Below, piece after piece: positions 32,464-40,404 of a DNA stretch of 60,742 bases. Made by a program: the position numbers and the translations under genes. Source of the stretch: Paractinoplanes deccanensis (GTDB taxonomy: Bacteria; Actinomycetota; Actinomycetes; Mycobacteriales; Micromonosporaceae); the NCBI RefSeq assembly GCF_016862115.1, contig NZ_BOMI01000149.1, forward strand, positions 1 to 60,742, given 5' to 3'. The notes beneath the pieces are model-generated. The model saw only the letters and a list, made by a program, of their open reading frames with translations. It ran no database searches and was not told the origin of the DNA. Each line of letters starts with the position of its first letter. Position 1 is the first letter of the stretch.

Positions 32464-33689
32464 GCGCCGCCGAGGGCGGAGAGCGCCACCCAGAGGACGG
32501 CGATCGCGACCACGGTCGTGAGCACGGTCGAGGCCGTGTGCCGCCACGACGGGGGACCCGCGATCGCCTCCGGGTGGTTCAACCGCCGCAGCCGCGCGCG
32601 CTCCGAGCGGATCACGGACGACCAGTGGTCGATTCCGGTCGCCGAGGCGCGGCTGAGCTCGACGGCCAACTGCGCCTGGGCGCGCTGCAACCGCCGTACC
32701 GCCGGCTTGGCTCTGGCCCCTGCCAGCCGGCGGGCCGAGGCACGCCGGGCGCCCGACCGCAGGGCGGCGAGCTCGCCCGGCGTGATCAGCGAGGGGTCGC
32801 CCAGGGTGGCGAGCCGGCCGGCGTAGTAGTCGGCCTCCCGGTCGTGCAGGCGCCGCACGAGCAGCAGCACCAGCAGCAGCGGCGGCAGGCCCTTGAGCAG
32901 GATCACGCCGAGCAGCGCGAGCACGCCGTTGCCGAGGCCGTCGCCGAGCAGCGGCGAGTTCCACAGCACGTGCGCGGCCCACGCGCCGAGGAGGGCCAGG
33001 GCGGCGCGGAGGGTGTCACGGCGTACGACCAGATAGCCGATGCCCGCACCCGCGAGCGCACCGAAGAGGGTGTGGCTCCAGATGCCGGAGAGGAAGCCGC
33101 GCAGCAGGAACGTGGCGATCACCGGCTGGATCTGGTCGCCCTGCCCGGCCAGCGCGACCGCGCCCACCGCGAAGACCACGTCCTCGGCGATCTGGAAGCC
33201 GAGGCCCACCATCGCGCCGTAGACGACGCCGTCGAGCACGCTGTTGACCTGGGACCGGGCCACGAGCACGATCGCCACCACGCCGAGGGTCTTGGCGAGC
33301 TCCTCGACCGTCGGCCCGGTGATGGCCGCTCCCCAGTCTGCGGCGAGGTGTGGCGAGCCGAGCTTGGCGACCAGGTTCTCCAGCGCCGTGCCGCCCGCGA
33401 TCGACACGGTCGTGGCCACCAGACCGCCCCACGCGAACGCCACCACGCGCAGCGCCGTCGGCTCGCGCTCGAGGAAGTCGAGCTCCGAGACGAGCAGCCA
33501 GAAGGGCACGGCGAGCAGGGCGAAAAGCACGATCGAGGTCAAGGTCGCTCTGGGGTACGAGGTGACGAACTCCCCGGCGAGCTGCGACATCCGCACCGCG
33601 CCGACCGCGAGCAGGACCACCACGACCCCGGTCGGCGGGGTGGACATGCGGAGACCGCCGCTCGCCGGCCGCACGACGGAGGCCGTCAC
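32460..33689 (-). CDS. PrsW-family intramembrane metalloprotease
   Basis: The 409-residue protein has eight or nine membrane helices over residues 18-290 and a charged cytoplasmic tail with an extra C-terminal helix. The PrsW motifs are present: Glu-Glu-x-x-Lys in TVEELAKT, a Phe-x3-Glu-Asp in FQIAEDVVF, and His residues in WSHTLFG and AHVLWN that would hold zinc. PrsW cleaves anti-sigma factors in Bacillus, but no anti-sigma gene is adjacent. Its ATG overlaps the upstream gene's stop by 4 bp, so both form one operon. Confidence 0.85.
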   Translation of the reverse strand: MTASVVRPASGGLRMSTPPTGVVVVLLAVGAVRMSQLAGEFVTSYPRATLTSIVLFALLAVPFWLLVSELDFLEREPTALRVVAFAWGGLVATTVSIAGGTALENLVAKLGSPHLAADWGAAITGPTVEELAKTLGVVAIVLVARSQVNSVLDGVVYGAMVGLGFQIAEDVVFAVGAVALAGQGDQIQPVIATFLLRGFLSGIWSHTLFGALAGAGIGYLVVRRDTLRAALALLGAWAAHVLWNSPLLGDGLGNGVLALLGVILLKGLPPLLLVLLLVRRLHDREADYYAGRLATLGDPSLITPGELAALRSGARRASARRLAGARAKPAVRRLQRAQAQLAVELSRASATGIDHWSSVIRSERARLRRLNHPEAIAGPPSWRHTASTVLTTVVAIAVLWVALSALGGA

Positions 33690-34252
33690 TCCCGCTCCCC
33701 GTCGTGGCGCAGGGTCCTGGTGCTCGCCTCGATCTGCGGGAGCGTGCGCCCGAGGTCCAGGTCGTTGCCGCTGATGGTCACCTCGATGGTGAGCCCTTCG
33801 GCGACGAAGACCGCGTATCGGCCGCCGCGCCCGGGTGCCGTGTAGCCGCCCTGGAGGCCGGAGAGCCCGCCGGCGGTGCTGACCGCGAGCTGGGCGCCGG
33901 TCACCTGATAACCGGCCGTGTTGGTGATCCGCTTACGCAGCCGGGACGCGGCCGTCTCGAGGTCGCCGCGAAACGGCCGCACGGCGATCGCGTACCGCAC
34001 CGGGCCGAGCCGGAACAGCGCCGTCCCCTCGGCGTCTCCGGGCCGGGTCTCGGTGACGTCGACCGTCGCGCCGGCGGGCGGCACCACGCTGACTCCGGCG
34101 CCGACCTGGTACGGCTCGTCGGGGCTGACAGCGCGCTGCGACGGCAGCGACCGGTCGAGGGCGGGCAGCCCGAAGGCGAGACCGGCGAGGGTGGCGACGA
34201 TCCCCAAGGCACCGAGGAGATTCCTCAGCTCACCCCGGGTGATCCGCGCCAT
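33686..34252 (-). CDS. Membrane-anchored protein cotranscribed with PrsW
   Basis: This 188-residue protein has one N-terminal membrane helix (residues 12-32) and an outer domain of about 150 residues with alternating strands, ending in a helix. The domain is Gly/Thr-rich and has no catalytic motif that I can name. Its stop overlaps the prsW start (ATGA), which makes it a candidate substrate or partner of the protease. Confidence 0.65.
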   Translation of the reverse strand: MARITRGELRNLLGALGIVATLAGLAFGLPALDRSLPSQRAVSPDEPYQVGAGVSVVPPAGATVDVTETRPGDAEGTALFRLGPVRYAIAVRPFRGDLETAASRLRKRITNTAGYQVTGAQLAVSTAGGLSGLQGGYTAPGRGGRYAVFVAEGLTIEVTISGNDLDLGRTLPQIEASTRTLRHDGERE

Positions 34253-34303
34253 GGTCCAACGCTAACGGCGGGTAAGGCGTTGACCACTGTGGAGTCAGGG
34301 ATA

Positions 34304-34849
34304 TTACGGATTTGTCCGTTCTGGCATGAGGTACCGGGGCGGGACGGCCGCGGTGAGCCACACGCCGTTCTCGCTGCGATGGAAGACATGTCCCTCGGCG
34401 GCCATCACGGCCGCGGCCACCCGCAGCACCAGCACGTCGCGGGCGCGCCGCCGGCCCACCACCAGGGCGGTCGGCACGTCCGGCGAGAGGTGCACGTGGT
34501 GCCGGCTGCCCGGCAGCAGCCCGTCCCGCAGGATCGACGCGCGGTTGCGGCTCGGCGTGCCGTGGAAGAGCACCTCCGGCGGCGCCGCGGGCGCCAGGCC
34601 CAGATCGACCGCGACCCGGCGCGAATGCCCCTGGTTCGCGCGGATCCACTCCGTCCCGTCGGCCCGGCGCTCGACCGCGTACCGCGACTTCTCGTCCCGC
34701 GCCACGATCTCGTCGAGCTCGGCGCGGCCGATCGGCAGCACGGCGAGCAGGTCGCCGACCGGCACCCAGCCGTTCGCGTCCAGGATCAGGCCGGCGGACT
34801 CCGGCCGGTGCCGCAGCAGGAAGGCGATCCGGCGGCTGATCTCGCTCAC
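34304..34849 (-). CDS. kptA: RNA 2'-phosphotransferase, KptA/Tpt1 family
   Basis: The 181-residue protein transfers an internal RNA 2'-phosphate to NAD+. The N-terminal winged-helix part (ISRRIAFLLRHRPE, GWVPVGDLL) contains the conserved Arg of the LRH motif. The C-terminal ADP-ribosyltransferase-like part holds HGT near residue 95 and HVHLS near residue 125. Bacteria lack the tRNA splicing that yields such phosphates, so the substrate here is unclear; capped or ADP-ribosylated ends have been proposed. The GTG start at 34849 overlaps the methyltransferase stop (GTGA), which couples the two. Confidence 0.88.
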   Translation of the reverse strand: MSEISRRIAFLLRHRPESAGLILDANGWVPVGDLLAVLPIGRAELDEIVARDEKSRYAVERRADGTEWIRANQGHSRRVAVDLGLAPAAPPEVLFHGTPSRNRASILRDGLLPGSRHHVHLSPDVPTALVVGRRRARDVLVLRVAAAVMAAEGHVFHRSENGVWLTAAVPPRYLMPERTNP

Positions 34850-35622
34850 CCGGCCAGCTCCATCACCGCGAGGTAATAGGGGCGGTCCTCGTCGTCGATC
34901 GCCTTCAGCCGCCACGGCGTGCCCTGGAGCAGCATCTCCAGCTCCTCGGCCGAGCAGTTCAGATAGTCGAACCACTCGGTCGCCAGCCGCCGGTAGCGCA
35001 GCCGCAGCCGCAGCTGGCCGCCGAGGCGCCCGCGCTCGCGGTTGCGCTGGTGATAGGCGACGTGCACCGGATCGGTGGTGCCGTAGGGGTCGGTACCCTG
35101 CGCGATGATCCGCGCGCCGGGATTGGCGAGCCGGGCCAGGGCCGCGAGGAGGGCCGGCGCGCGCGACGGGCCCTCGAGCAGGCCCAGGTTGTTGCCGAGC
35201 AGCAGGAACGTGTCGTATCGGACGCTCGCCCCGGCGAAGGCGTCGACGGTGTTGAGCACGGTGTCGCGCAGGCCGCGGCGGCGCGCGACGTCGATGGCGC
35301 CCGGCGAGGTGTCGAGCCCGGTCACCGCCATGCCCCGCCGTTGGAGCTCGATCGCGGTACGCCCGGCGCCCGTGCCCACGTCCAGCACGTGACCGCGGCA
35401 GAGGCGCAGGGCCCGGTGGTCGTGCGGCTGCCACTCGGCGGGCTCGCCCAGATAGTGGTCGGCGGGTGCGCCGTTGATCAGGCCGTCGTCCCGCTCGATC
35501 ACCTCGATCACGGGGCGCGGCACACGGCCGCCCGCGAGGGGGCGCGGCCCGACTCCGGTGCGTACCGCGTACGCGTCCCGGATCATCTCGCCGAAGACGT
35601 CGCCGATGGGTGGTTGTTCCAT
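34846..35622 (-). CDS. SAM-dependent methyltransferase, class I
   Basis: This 258-residue Rossmann methyltransferase has motif I VLDVGTGAGRTA near residue 70, an acidic motif II (TGLDTSPGAI) and a motif-IV-like FLLLGNNLGLL. The C-terminal third is Arg-rich with WFDYLNCSAEELEMLL. The ATG at 35622 was chosen because the upstream 25 codons are Arg/Pro-rich filler. It is translationally coupled to kptA, so it may modify the same RNA or small molecule. The substrate cannot be read from the sequence. Confidence 0.8.
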   Translation of the reverse strand: MEQPPIGDVFGEMIRDAYAVRTGVGPRPLAGGRVPRPVIEVIERDDGLINGAPADHYLGEPAEWQPHDHRALRLCRGHVLDVGTGAGRTAIELQRRGMAVTGLDTSPGAIDVARRRGLRDTVLNTVDAFAGASVRYDTFLLLGNNLGLLEGPSRAPALLAALARLANPGARIIAQGTDPYGTTDPVHVAYHQRNRERGRLGGQLRLRLRYRRLATEWFDYLNCSAEELEMLLQGTPWRLKAIDDEDRPYYLAVMELAG

Positions 35623-35702
35623 GGTCACTACCCTTGGCGCCCGGCGGCTGCGCGGCAACTCGATTGCGAAAGCACCAGGCCGTGACGTCGGCGGCACACG
35701 CT

Positions 35703-35719
35703 CGTTTGATGATCAAACG
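35703..35719. promoter_or_regulatory. Palindrome upstream of the methyltransferase-kptA operon
   Basis: CGTTTGAT and ATCAAACG flank a single G, 81 bp before the methyltransferase start. The perfect 8-bp arms suggest a dimeric repressor site or promoter element. No dedicated regulator gene is next to it except bldC. Confidence 0.4.
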
Positions 35720-35746
35720 GGAGAACGGGGAAACCAGAAGACGAAG

Positions 35747-35780
35747 AAGGGGCGATCGCCTTCCCCGACGCTCGCCCCTT
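35747..35780 (-). terminator. Terminator of bldC
   Basis: AAGGGGCGA (35747-35755) pairs with TCGCCCCTT (35772-35780), with a 16-nt loop that can extend the stem. It lies 30 bp after the bldC stop on the same strand and separates it from the methyltransferase operon. Confidence 0.6.
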
Positions 35781-35809
35781 GCAACGATCTCGCGCGACTA
35801 GAGGTCCGT

Positions 35810-36019
35810 TCAGTCGCCCTGACGCTGCGTGGGAATCTGCCCCTGCAGCAGGGCGCGAACCTCCGACTCCCGGTAACGACGGTGGCCGCCCAGAGTGCGG
35901 ATCGCACTCAGCTTGCCGGCCTTCGCCCACCGGGTGACGGTCTTCGGGTCGACACGGAACATCGACGCCACCTCTGCCGGCGTTAGTAGCGGCTCAGGAT
36001 CGTGCGTACGCGATGCCAT
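35810..36019 (-). CDS. bldC: BldC, MerR-type developmental regulator
   Basis: The 69-residue protein is a single MerR-like winged helix (LLTPAEVASMFRVDPKTVTRWAKAGKL at residues 11-37, shown in full elsewhere only in part, then GGHRRYRESEV), the full length of Streptomyces BldC. BldC binds DNA head-to-tail at promoters and controls the timing of development. GGAGG lies 8 nt before the ATG. The next genes leftward and rightward (a conserved unknown, then valine dehydrogenase) match the Streptomyces coelicolor bldC neighbourhood as I recall it. Confidence 0.93.
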   Translation of the reverse strand: MASRTHDPEPLLTPAEVASMFRVDPKTVTRWAKAGKLSAIRTLGGHRRYRESEVRALLQGQIPTQRQGD

Positions 36020-36301
36020 CGGTCACTCCTCCACAGGTACCTAAAGACATCGGCCGGGGTCCCGCCGGCCGGTGCGTCTCTCATGGTCCGGCTAGTCCCC
36101 GATGTCCGACATGGGCCGAACGGACGAACGTCCCCAGATAGACGGATGAAGCATGCCCGATTTTTGCGTGTTTTCTACGCCAGATAGTGTCTCGTTTAGT
36201 CCGATTATCACGCTTCGGCTGGCGCTGATCACGAAGAGTATTCGCTTCGGGAGCGTTCCCATGGGCGGTAAAACCTGCCCGTCTGTCCCTATTTCCGCAG
36301 C

Positions 36302-37141
36302 TCAGTTGCAGCGTTCGAGGAGTTGGACCGCTCGCCAGCGATCGACGAGCTTCTCGTAGGCGGCGGAGGCGTCGTCGGCGTCGCCGCGGGACAGCGCGGA
36401 GAGCCCGGCCGCCACCAATCCGGGTGAATCGTCCGCCGCGAGGTCGTCATCCGGGAGAAGGTTGACGAGGCCGCCGTAATCAAGTTCGACGATCGAGCGC
36501 GGGTGGAACTCCTCCAGCCACCGGGTGCCCTCCTCGACCGCCTCGGTGATCGGGGCGTCGCCGAGCGACTTGCGCAGCACCGCGACGGCACGGTGGGCAC
36601 GCCGGCGGGCCTTGGAGATCTCGGTGCGGTAGCGCAGGGTGCGCCCCGCGGGAGTCAGCGAGAACTCCCGCTCCTCCAGGTCGACGAAGGCGAACCAGCG
36701 CAGCGGCACGCCCCAGGTGGCGACCTGCTCGTGCACCCGCGGCACGCCGTGCTCGAGGACCTTGGCGCCGCTGCGCCAGTCCTCCACGATCGCCTTGGCC
36801 AGCCCGGCCAGCACCGGGGGCACGAAGGCGTCGGCCAGCACGCTGGGCACACCGTCGCGGGCGTTCAGGGCCGCCTCGGCGACCCGCAGGCGCAGGTTCC
36901 AGGGGCAGACCAGCAGCGAGTCGCCCCACTGGAGCACATAGGCCTCGTCGGGGAGGTCGGGCAACCTGGTCCAACCGGCGCCGAGCGCCTCGAGCACGGC
37001 CGTACGCTGCCGCACGGGACCATCGACGGGACCGAGGTCGCGCCCCTCCCGGGCGTAGCGCCGCCAGAAGACCTGGCGCTCGCGATCGAAGGCGGTCAGC
37101 GGCTCGTAAACCCGTAGGTACGACGCGAACAGTGACGGCAC
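36302..37141 (-). CDS. Conserved actinobacterial protein of unknown function
   Basis: This 279-residue soluble protein has a beta-rich first half (YVLQWGDSLLVCPWNLRLRVAEAA region) and a helical second half with acidic and Arg-rich segments. The family sits beside bldC and valine dehydrogenase in several actinomycetes, so conserved synteny supports a real gene, but no function is known. The 282-bp gap to bldC (36020-36301) holds the bldC promoter, is AT-richer than its surroundings and shows no other gene. Confidence 0.75.
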   Translation of the reverse strand: MPSLFASYLRVYEPLTAFDRERQVFWRRYAREGRDLGPVDGPVRQRTAVLEALGAGWTRLPDLPDEAYVLQWGDSLLVCPWNLRLRVAEAALNARDGVPSVLADAFVPPVLAGLAKAIVEDWRSGAKVLEHGVPRVHEQVATWGVPLRWFAFVDLEEREFSLTPAGRTLRYRTEISKARRRAHRAVAVLRKSLGDAPITEAVEEGTRWLEEFHPRSIVELDYGGLVNLLPDDDLAADDSPGLVAAGLSALSRGDADDASAAYEKLVDRWRAVQLLERCN

Positions 37142-37293
37142 GGCGCGAGTCTTTCACGAAATCGGCCGAGTGGAACTTCCCGCGCGGACGTAATCGTGGC
37201 GGGGGTCGCCCGACTAGGCTCGCGGTGTCCGGCACACCCCCGCCGGGACGATCGGTCCCACGAGGGCCACAACCACAGATCAGGAGAACAGCC

Positions 37294-38373
37294 ATGGGCG
37301 TGTTCGACACCGACGGCACCGACGCCACCGGTCACGAACAGGTCGTCTTCTGCCAGGACAGGCAGACCGGCCTCAAGGCGATCATCGGGATCTACTCGAC
37401 GGCCCTCGGGCCGGCGCTCGGCGGCACCCGGTTCTATCCGTACGAGAGCGAGGAGGCCGCGCTCGCCGACGTGTTGAAGCTCTCCCGCGGCATGGCGTAC
37501 AAGAACGCCCTCGCCGGCCTCGACCTCGGCGGCGGCAAGGCGGTCATCTGGGGCGACCCGGCCCGGGCCAAGTCCGAGGGTCTGCTCCGCGCCTACGGCC
37601 GCTTCGTCGAGTCGCTGCACGGCCGCTACTACACCGCCTGCGACGTCGGCACCTACGTGCCGGACATGGACGTCATCGCCCGCGAGACCCGCTACGTCAC
37701 CGGGCGCAGCCTCGAGCACGGCGGCGCCGGCGACTCCTCGATCCTGACCGCCTGGGGCGTCTTCCAGGGCATGCGGGCCGCGGCCGAGCACGTCTGGGGC
37801 CGTCCCACCCTCGCCGGGCGCACGGTGGGCATCGCGGGCCTCGGCAAGGTCGGCAAGTACCTGGCCGGCCACCTCATCGAGGACGGCGCCGCGGTGATCG
37901 CCACGGACGTGAACGAGGCGGCGCTGAGCTGGGCGCGCACCACGTACCCCCAGATCGAGCTCGTGGCGGACGCGCAGGCCCTGATCACCAGCGACCTCGA
38001 CGTGTACGCGCCCTGCGCGCTGGGCGGCGCGCTGGACGACGACACGGTGCCCGTGCTGCGGGCCAAGGTCGTCACCGGTGCGGCCAACAACCAGCTGGCC
38101 CACCCCGGCATCGAGAAGACCCTTGCCGAACGAGGCATCCTCTACACGCCCGACTACCTGGTGAACGCGGGCGGCGTGATCCAGGTGGCCGACGAGATCG
38201 AGGGCTTCAACTTCGAGCGGGCCAAGCTGCGCGCCACCGGCATCTTCGAGACGACCCGGCGGATCCTCCAGCTCGCCGACTCCGAGGGCGTGGCGCCGGT
38301 GGTGGCCGCCGACCGTCTCGCCGAGCAGCGCATCGCCGAGGTCGGCCGGTTGCGCTCGATCTACCTGTCGTAA
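37294..38373 (+). CDS. vdh: Valine (branched-chain amino acid) dehydrogenase
   Basis: The 359-residue Glu/Leu/Phe/Val dehydrogenase family enzyme oxidatively deaminates branched-chain amino acids with NAD+. The active-site Lys lies in GLDLGGGKAV (near residue 90), preceded by GGTRFYPY and MAYKNALAG. The Rossmann dinucleotide motif is GIAGLGKVGKY (near residue 182). GGAGAA lies 6 nt before the ATG. In actinomycetes it feeds acyl-CoA precursors for polyketides. It is divergent from the conserved unknown gene, with about 150 bp between. Confidence 0.92.
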   Translation: MGVFDTDGTDATGHEQVVFCQDRQTGLKAIIGIYSTALGPALGGTRFYPYESEEAALADVLKLSRGMAYKNALAGLDLGGGKAVIWGDPARAKSEGLLRAYGRFVESLHGRYYTACDVGTYVPDMDVIARETRYVTGRSLEHGGAGDSSILTAWGVFQGMRAAAEHVWGRPTLAGRTVGIAGLGKVGKYLAGHLIEDGAAVIATDVNEAALSWARTTYPQIELVADAQALITSDLDVYAPCALGGALDDDTVPVLRAKVVTGAANNQLAHPGIEKTLAERGILYTPDYLVNAGGVIQVADEIEGFNFERAKLRATGIFETTRRILQLADSEGVAPVVAADRLAEQRIAEVGRLRSIYLS

Positions 38374-38601
38374 GGCTGTACGAACGTAGGACCCCATGAC
38401 CGGTCGATCCGGTGGAAATGGGAGCGGTTTCGGGCCTGCCGCGCGTTCCGGGGCGGAAAACCGCGACGCGCGGCAGTGTCACAGGCAACCCGAGGTGCCG
38501 AACAAGGCATCGCCCATGTACCGTAAGACCCACGAGAGATGCCTGACGTCATCGGGGCCCGCCTTCGGGCTGCCCCGAATTCTGTGCGAGGGGGTCGAGC
38601 C

Positions 38602-38814
38602 ATGGGGCGCGGCCGTGCTAAGGCCAAGCAGACGAAGGTGGCCCGGGAGCTGAAGTACCACTCCCCGAACACCGACCTCACCGCCTTGCAGCGCGAACTG
38701 GCGGGTGCACGCCAGTCCGACCGTCACTTCGACGACGACAACGATGAGTTCGTCGACGATGACGAGGATGACGCTGAGGACGACCAGGACACCTGGTCGC
38801 CTACAAGGCGCTGA
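38602..38814 (+). CDS. DUF3073 family small protein
   Basis: This 70-residue protein starts at MGRGRAKAKQTKVARELKY, the basic head that defines DUF3073, and ends in an Asp/Glu-rich tail of about 20 acidic residues. The ATG at 38602 follows GAGGGGG by 7 nt. DUF3073 proteins are nearly universal in actinobacteria and of unknown role; the basic head suggests nucleic-acid contact. The 228-bp gap before it holds no gene. Confidence 0.85.
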   Translation: MGRGRAKAKQTKVARELKYHSPNTDLTALQRELAGARQSDRHFDDDNDEFVDDDEDDAEDDQDTWSPTRR

Positions 38815-38890
38815 CCCGTATTGCACAGAGCACGCGGCCGACCGCGTGCTTCCGTGTGTCGTGGTCACCTTCCTACGGTTCAACACTGAA

Positions 38891-38922
38891 GCCCACGCGG
38901 GTGGCACCCCGCGTGGGCTTTG
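38891..38922 (+). terminator. Strong intrinsic terminator after the DUF3073 gene
   Basis: GCCCACGCGGG pairs with CCCGCGTGGGC across a 5-6 nt loop, followed by TTT. A second hairpin (GCACGCGG...CCGCGTGC) lies about 50 bp upstream. It also faces the 3' end of the convergent RiPP precursor gene, so it may serve both. Confidence 0.8.
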
Positions 38923-38935
38923 ACCGGAGTCGCTG

Positions 38936-39169
38936 TCAGCGCGGCCGGTTGTTCCAGTTGTAGAACGTGGGGATGTTCTCGAAGTGGTTCCAGGCGCAGA
39001 CCGCCGAGCCGCCGTCCTCCGACGTGCTCTCCGCGCGCTGCCTGCGAGCCTCCTCCGCCTCCGCGATGAGGGCTGCCAACCCCGCCCGGGTGTCTCGCAC
39101 CCGTGCCGTCACCGGATCGGCTCCCGCGTCCCTGTCCTCAGACAGCCGTGGGCTCGTGATCTCGGGCAT
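38936..39169 (-). CDS. RiPP precursor with aromatic-x-Asn core (AmcA-like)
   Basis: The 77-residue peptide has an acidic/Arg-rich helical leader (residues 1-55). Its last 20 residues are aromatic and Asn-rich, with the three-residue motifs WNH, FEN, FYN, YNW and WNN. Three-residue aromatic-x-Asn units are what radical SAM cyclophane (triceptide) enzymes cross-link. GGAGGGAG lies 10 nt before the ATG, and the start lies 32 bp inside the maturase gene, so production is coupled. I recall a family called multiple cyclophane-containing RiPP AmcA that looks like this. No protease or exporter is adjacent. Confidence 0.8.
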   Translation of the reverse strand: MPEITSPRLSEDRDAGADPVTARVRDTRAGLAALIAEAEEARRQRAESTSEDGGSAVCAWNHFENIPTFYNWNNRPR

Positions 39170-40304
39170 GGTCGAGCACTCCCTCCAATAGGCGCATCTT
39201 GCTGTTCCGGCAGTGGTCCGTCTCGGTGGTGTCGAACCGGCCGGTCTCGAAGTAGCGGTTGGCCGCGTGGGCGCCGCCGCAGAAACCGAAGTAGGGACAG
39301 CCGGCGCGGCAGGCCTCCACGCCGCGCAGGAACTCGGCGATCCAGGGCGTGCCCTCGGCGCCGGCCAGGATCTCGCCCAGCGGCGTGCTCAGCACGTTGC
39401 CGCTGGTGAAGTCGCCGTACCGGGGATCGGAGAAGCCCGCCAGCTCGGGCGAGAGCAGCACCACCGAGCCGTCGTGGGCAATCGTCGGTATCGGGTCGAG
39501 CCGGCGCGGCAGCAGCTCGTCCGCGGTGCCGTCGAGCACCGCCGCCACGTAGCGCAGCGACCACTCGACCTCGCGCAGGTGGATGCGCGGATCGCGGCGC
39601 CAGGCGGCGACCAGCTCGGCCCAGAAGGCGGTCACCTCGGCGGCGTCGTGCCCGTTCGCGCGGGTGTTGACGCCCTCCAGCTCCTCGACGTTGATGCCGA
39701 GCACGTCGCAGCCCAGCCCGAGGAAGTAGTCGTAGAGCTCGGCGGCCACGCCCGGTCGCGGGTCGCTGACCACGCACAGTGCCGAGAACGGGATGTCGTG
39801 GCGGCGCAGGGCCTCGACGCCCTTGAGGATCCGGTCGTACGCCGGCCGGCCGCCCCGGGTCACCCGCTGGTCGTTGCGCGCCGCCGGCCCGTCCACGCTG
39901 ACGCTGACCCGCATCTGGTGCTCGGCGAAGAACGCGCACCACGCGTCGTCGATCAGCGTCGCGTTGGTCTGCACGTGGTGTTCCACGCCCGGGCCGAACG
40001 GGGCGAGCAGCGCGCCCAGATGCTCACGGCCCGCGGCCAGCGGCTCGCCGCCGTGCCACACCACCGAGAATCGCCCGTCCGCCGCCCACGGCTCGATCGC
40101 CGCGGCCACCGCGCCGGCCACCTCGACCGGCATGCGCTTGTCCGCCGCCCGGAACGGCAGGTAACAGTAGGAGCAGTCGAGATTGCAGAGGGTGGTCGGC
40201 TGCATGACGACGTAGGTGGGCACGGGCGCGACGCCGCGCATGCCGCTCCAGCTTTCCGCCACGATCTTCCGCACCCCCGTCCCTGACGCCTCGGAGAAAC
40301 TCAC
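39138..40304 (-). CDS. Radical SAM/SPASM cyclophane-forming maturase (AmcB-like)
   Basis: This 388-residue enzyme has the radical SAM motif CNLDCSYC at C40, C44 and C47, the GGEPL motif near residue 96 and a C-terminal SPASM region with at least five Cys (CRAGCPYFGFC, then DHC). It would use one SAM cluster and auxiliary 4Fe-4S clusters to join aromatic rings to neighbouring side-chain carbons of the precursor. The GTG start at 40304 lacks a clear ribosome site; a start nearer residue 22 is possible. It is translated first, with the precursor overlapping its end. Confidence 0.85.
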   Translation of the reverse strand: MSFSEASGTGVRKIVAESWSGMRGVAPVPTYVVMQPTTLCNLDCSYCYLPFRAADKRMPVEVAGAVAAAIEPWAADGRFSVVWHGGEPLAAGREHLGALLAPFGPGVEHHVQTNATLIDDAWCAFFAEHQMRVSVSVDGPAARNDQRVTRGGRPAYDRILKGVEALRRHDIPFSALCVVSDPRPGVAAELYDYFLGLGCDVLGINVEELEGVNTRANGHDAAEVTAFWAELVAAWRRDPRIHLREVEWSLRYVAAVLDGTADELLPRRLDPIPTIAHDGSVVLLSPELAGFSDPRYGDFTSGNVLSTPLGEILAGAEGTPWIAEFLRGVEACRAGCPYFGFCGGAHAANRYFETGRFDTTETDHCRNSKMRLLEGVLDHARDHEPTAV

Positions 40305-40404
40305 GTCAGGCTAGGCCCCGCAGTCCACCCCGAACGCGAAAGATCCGCATGTGCCCGACATCGACACACGCGGATCATTTCACGTTTGTCCCGGCTTTTC
40401 GGCC

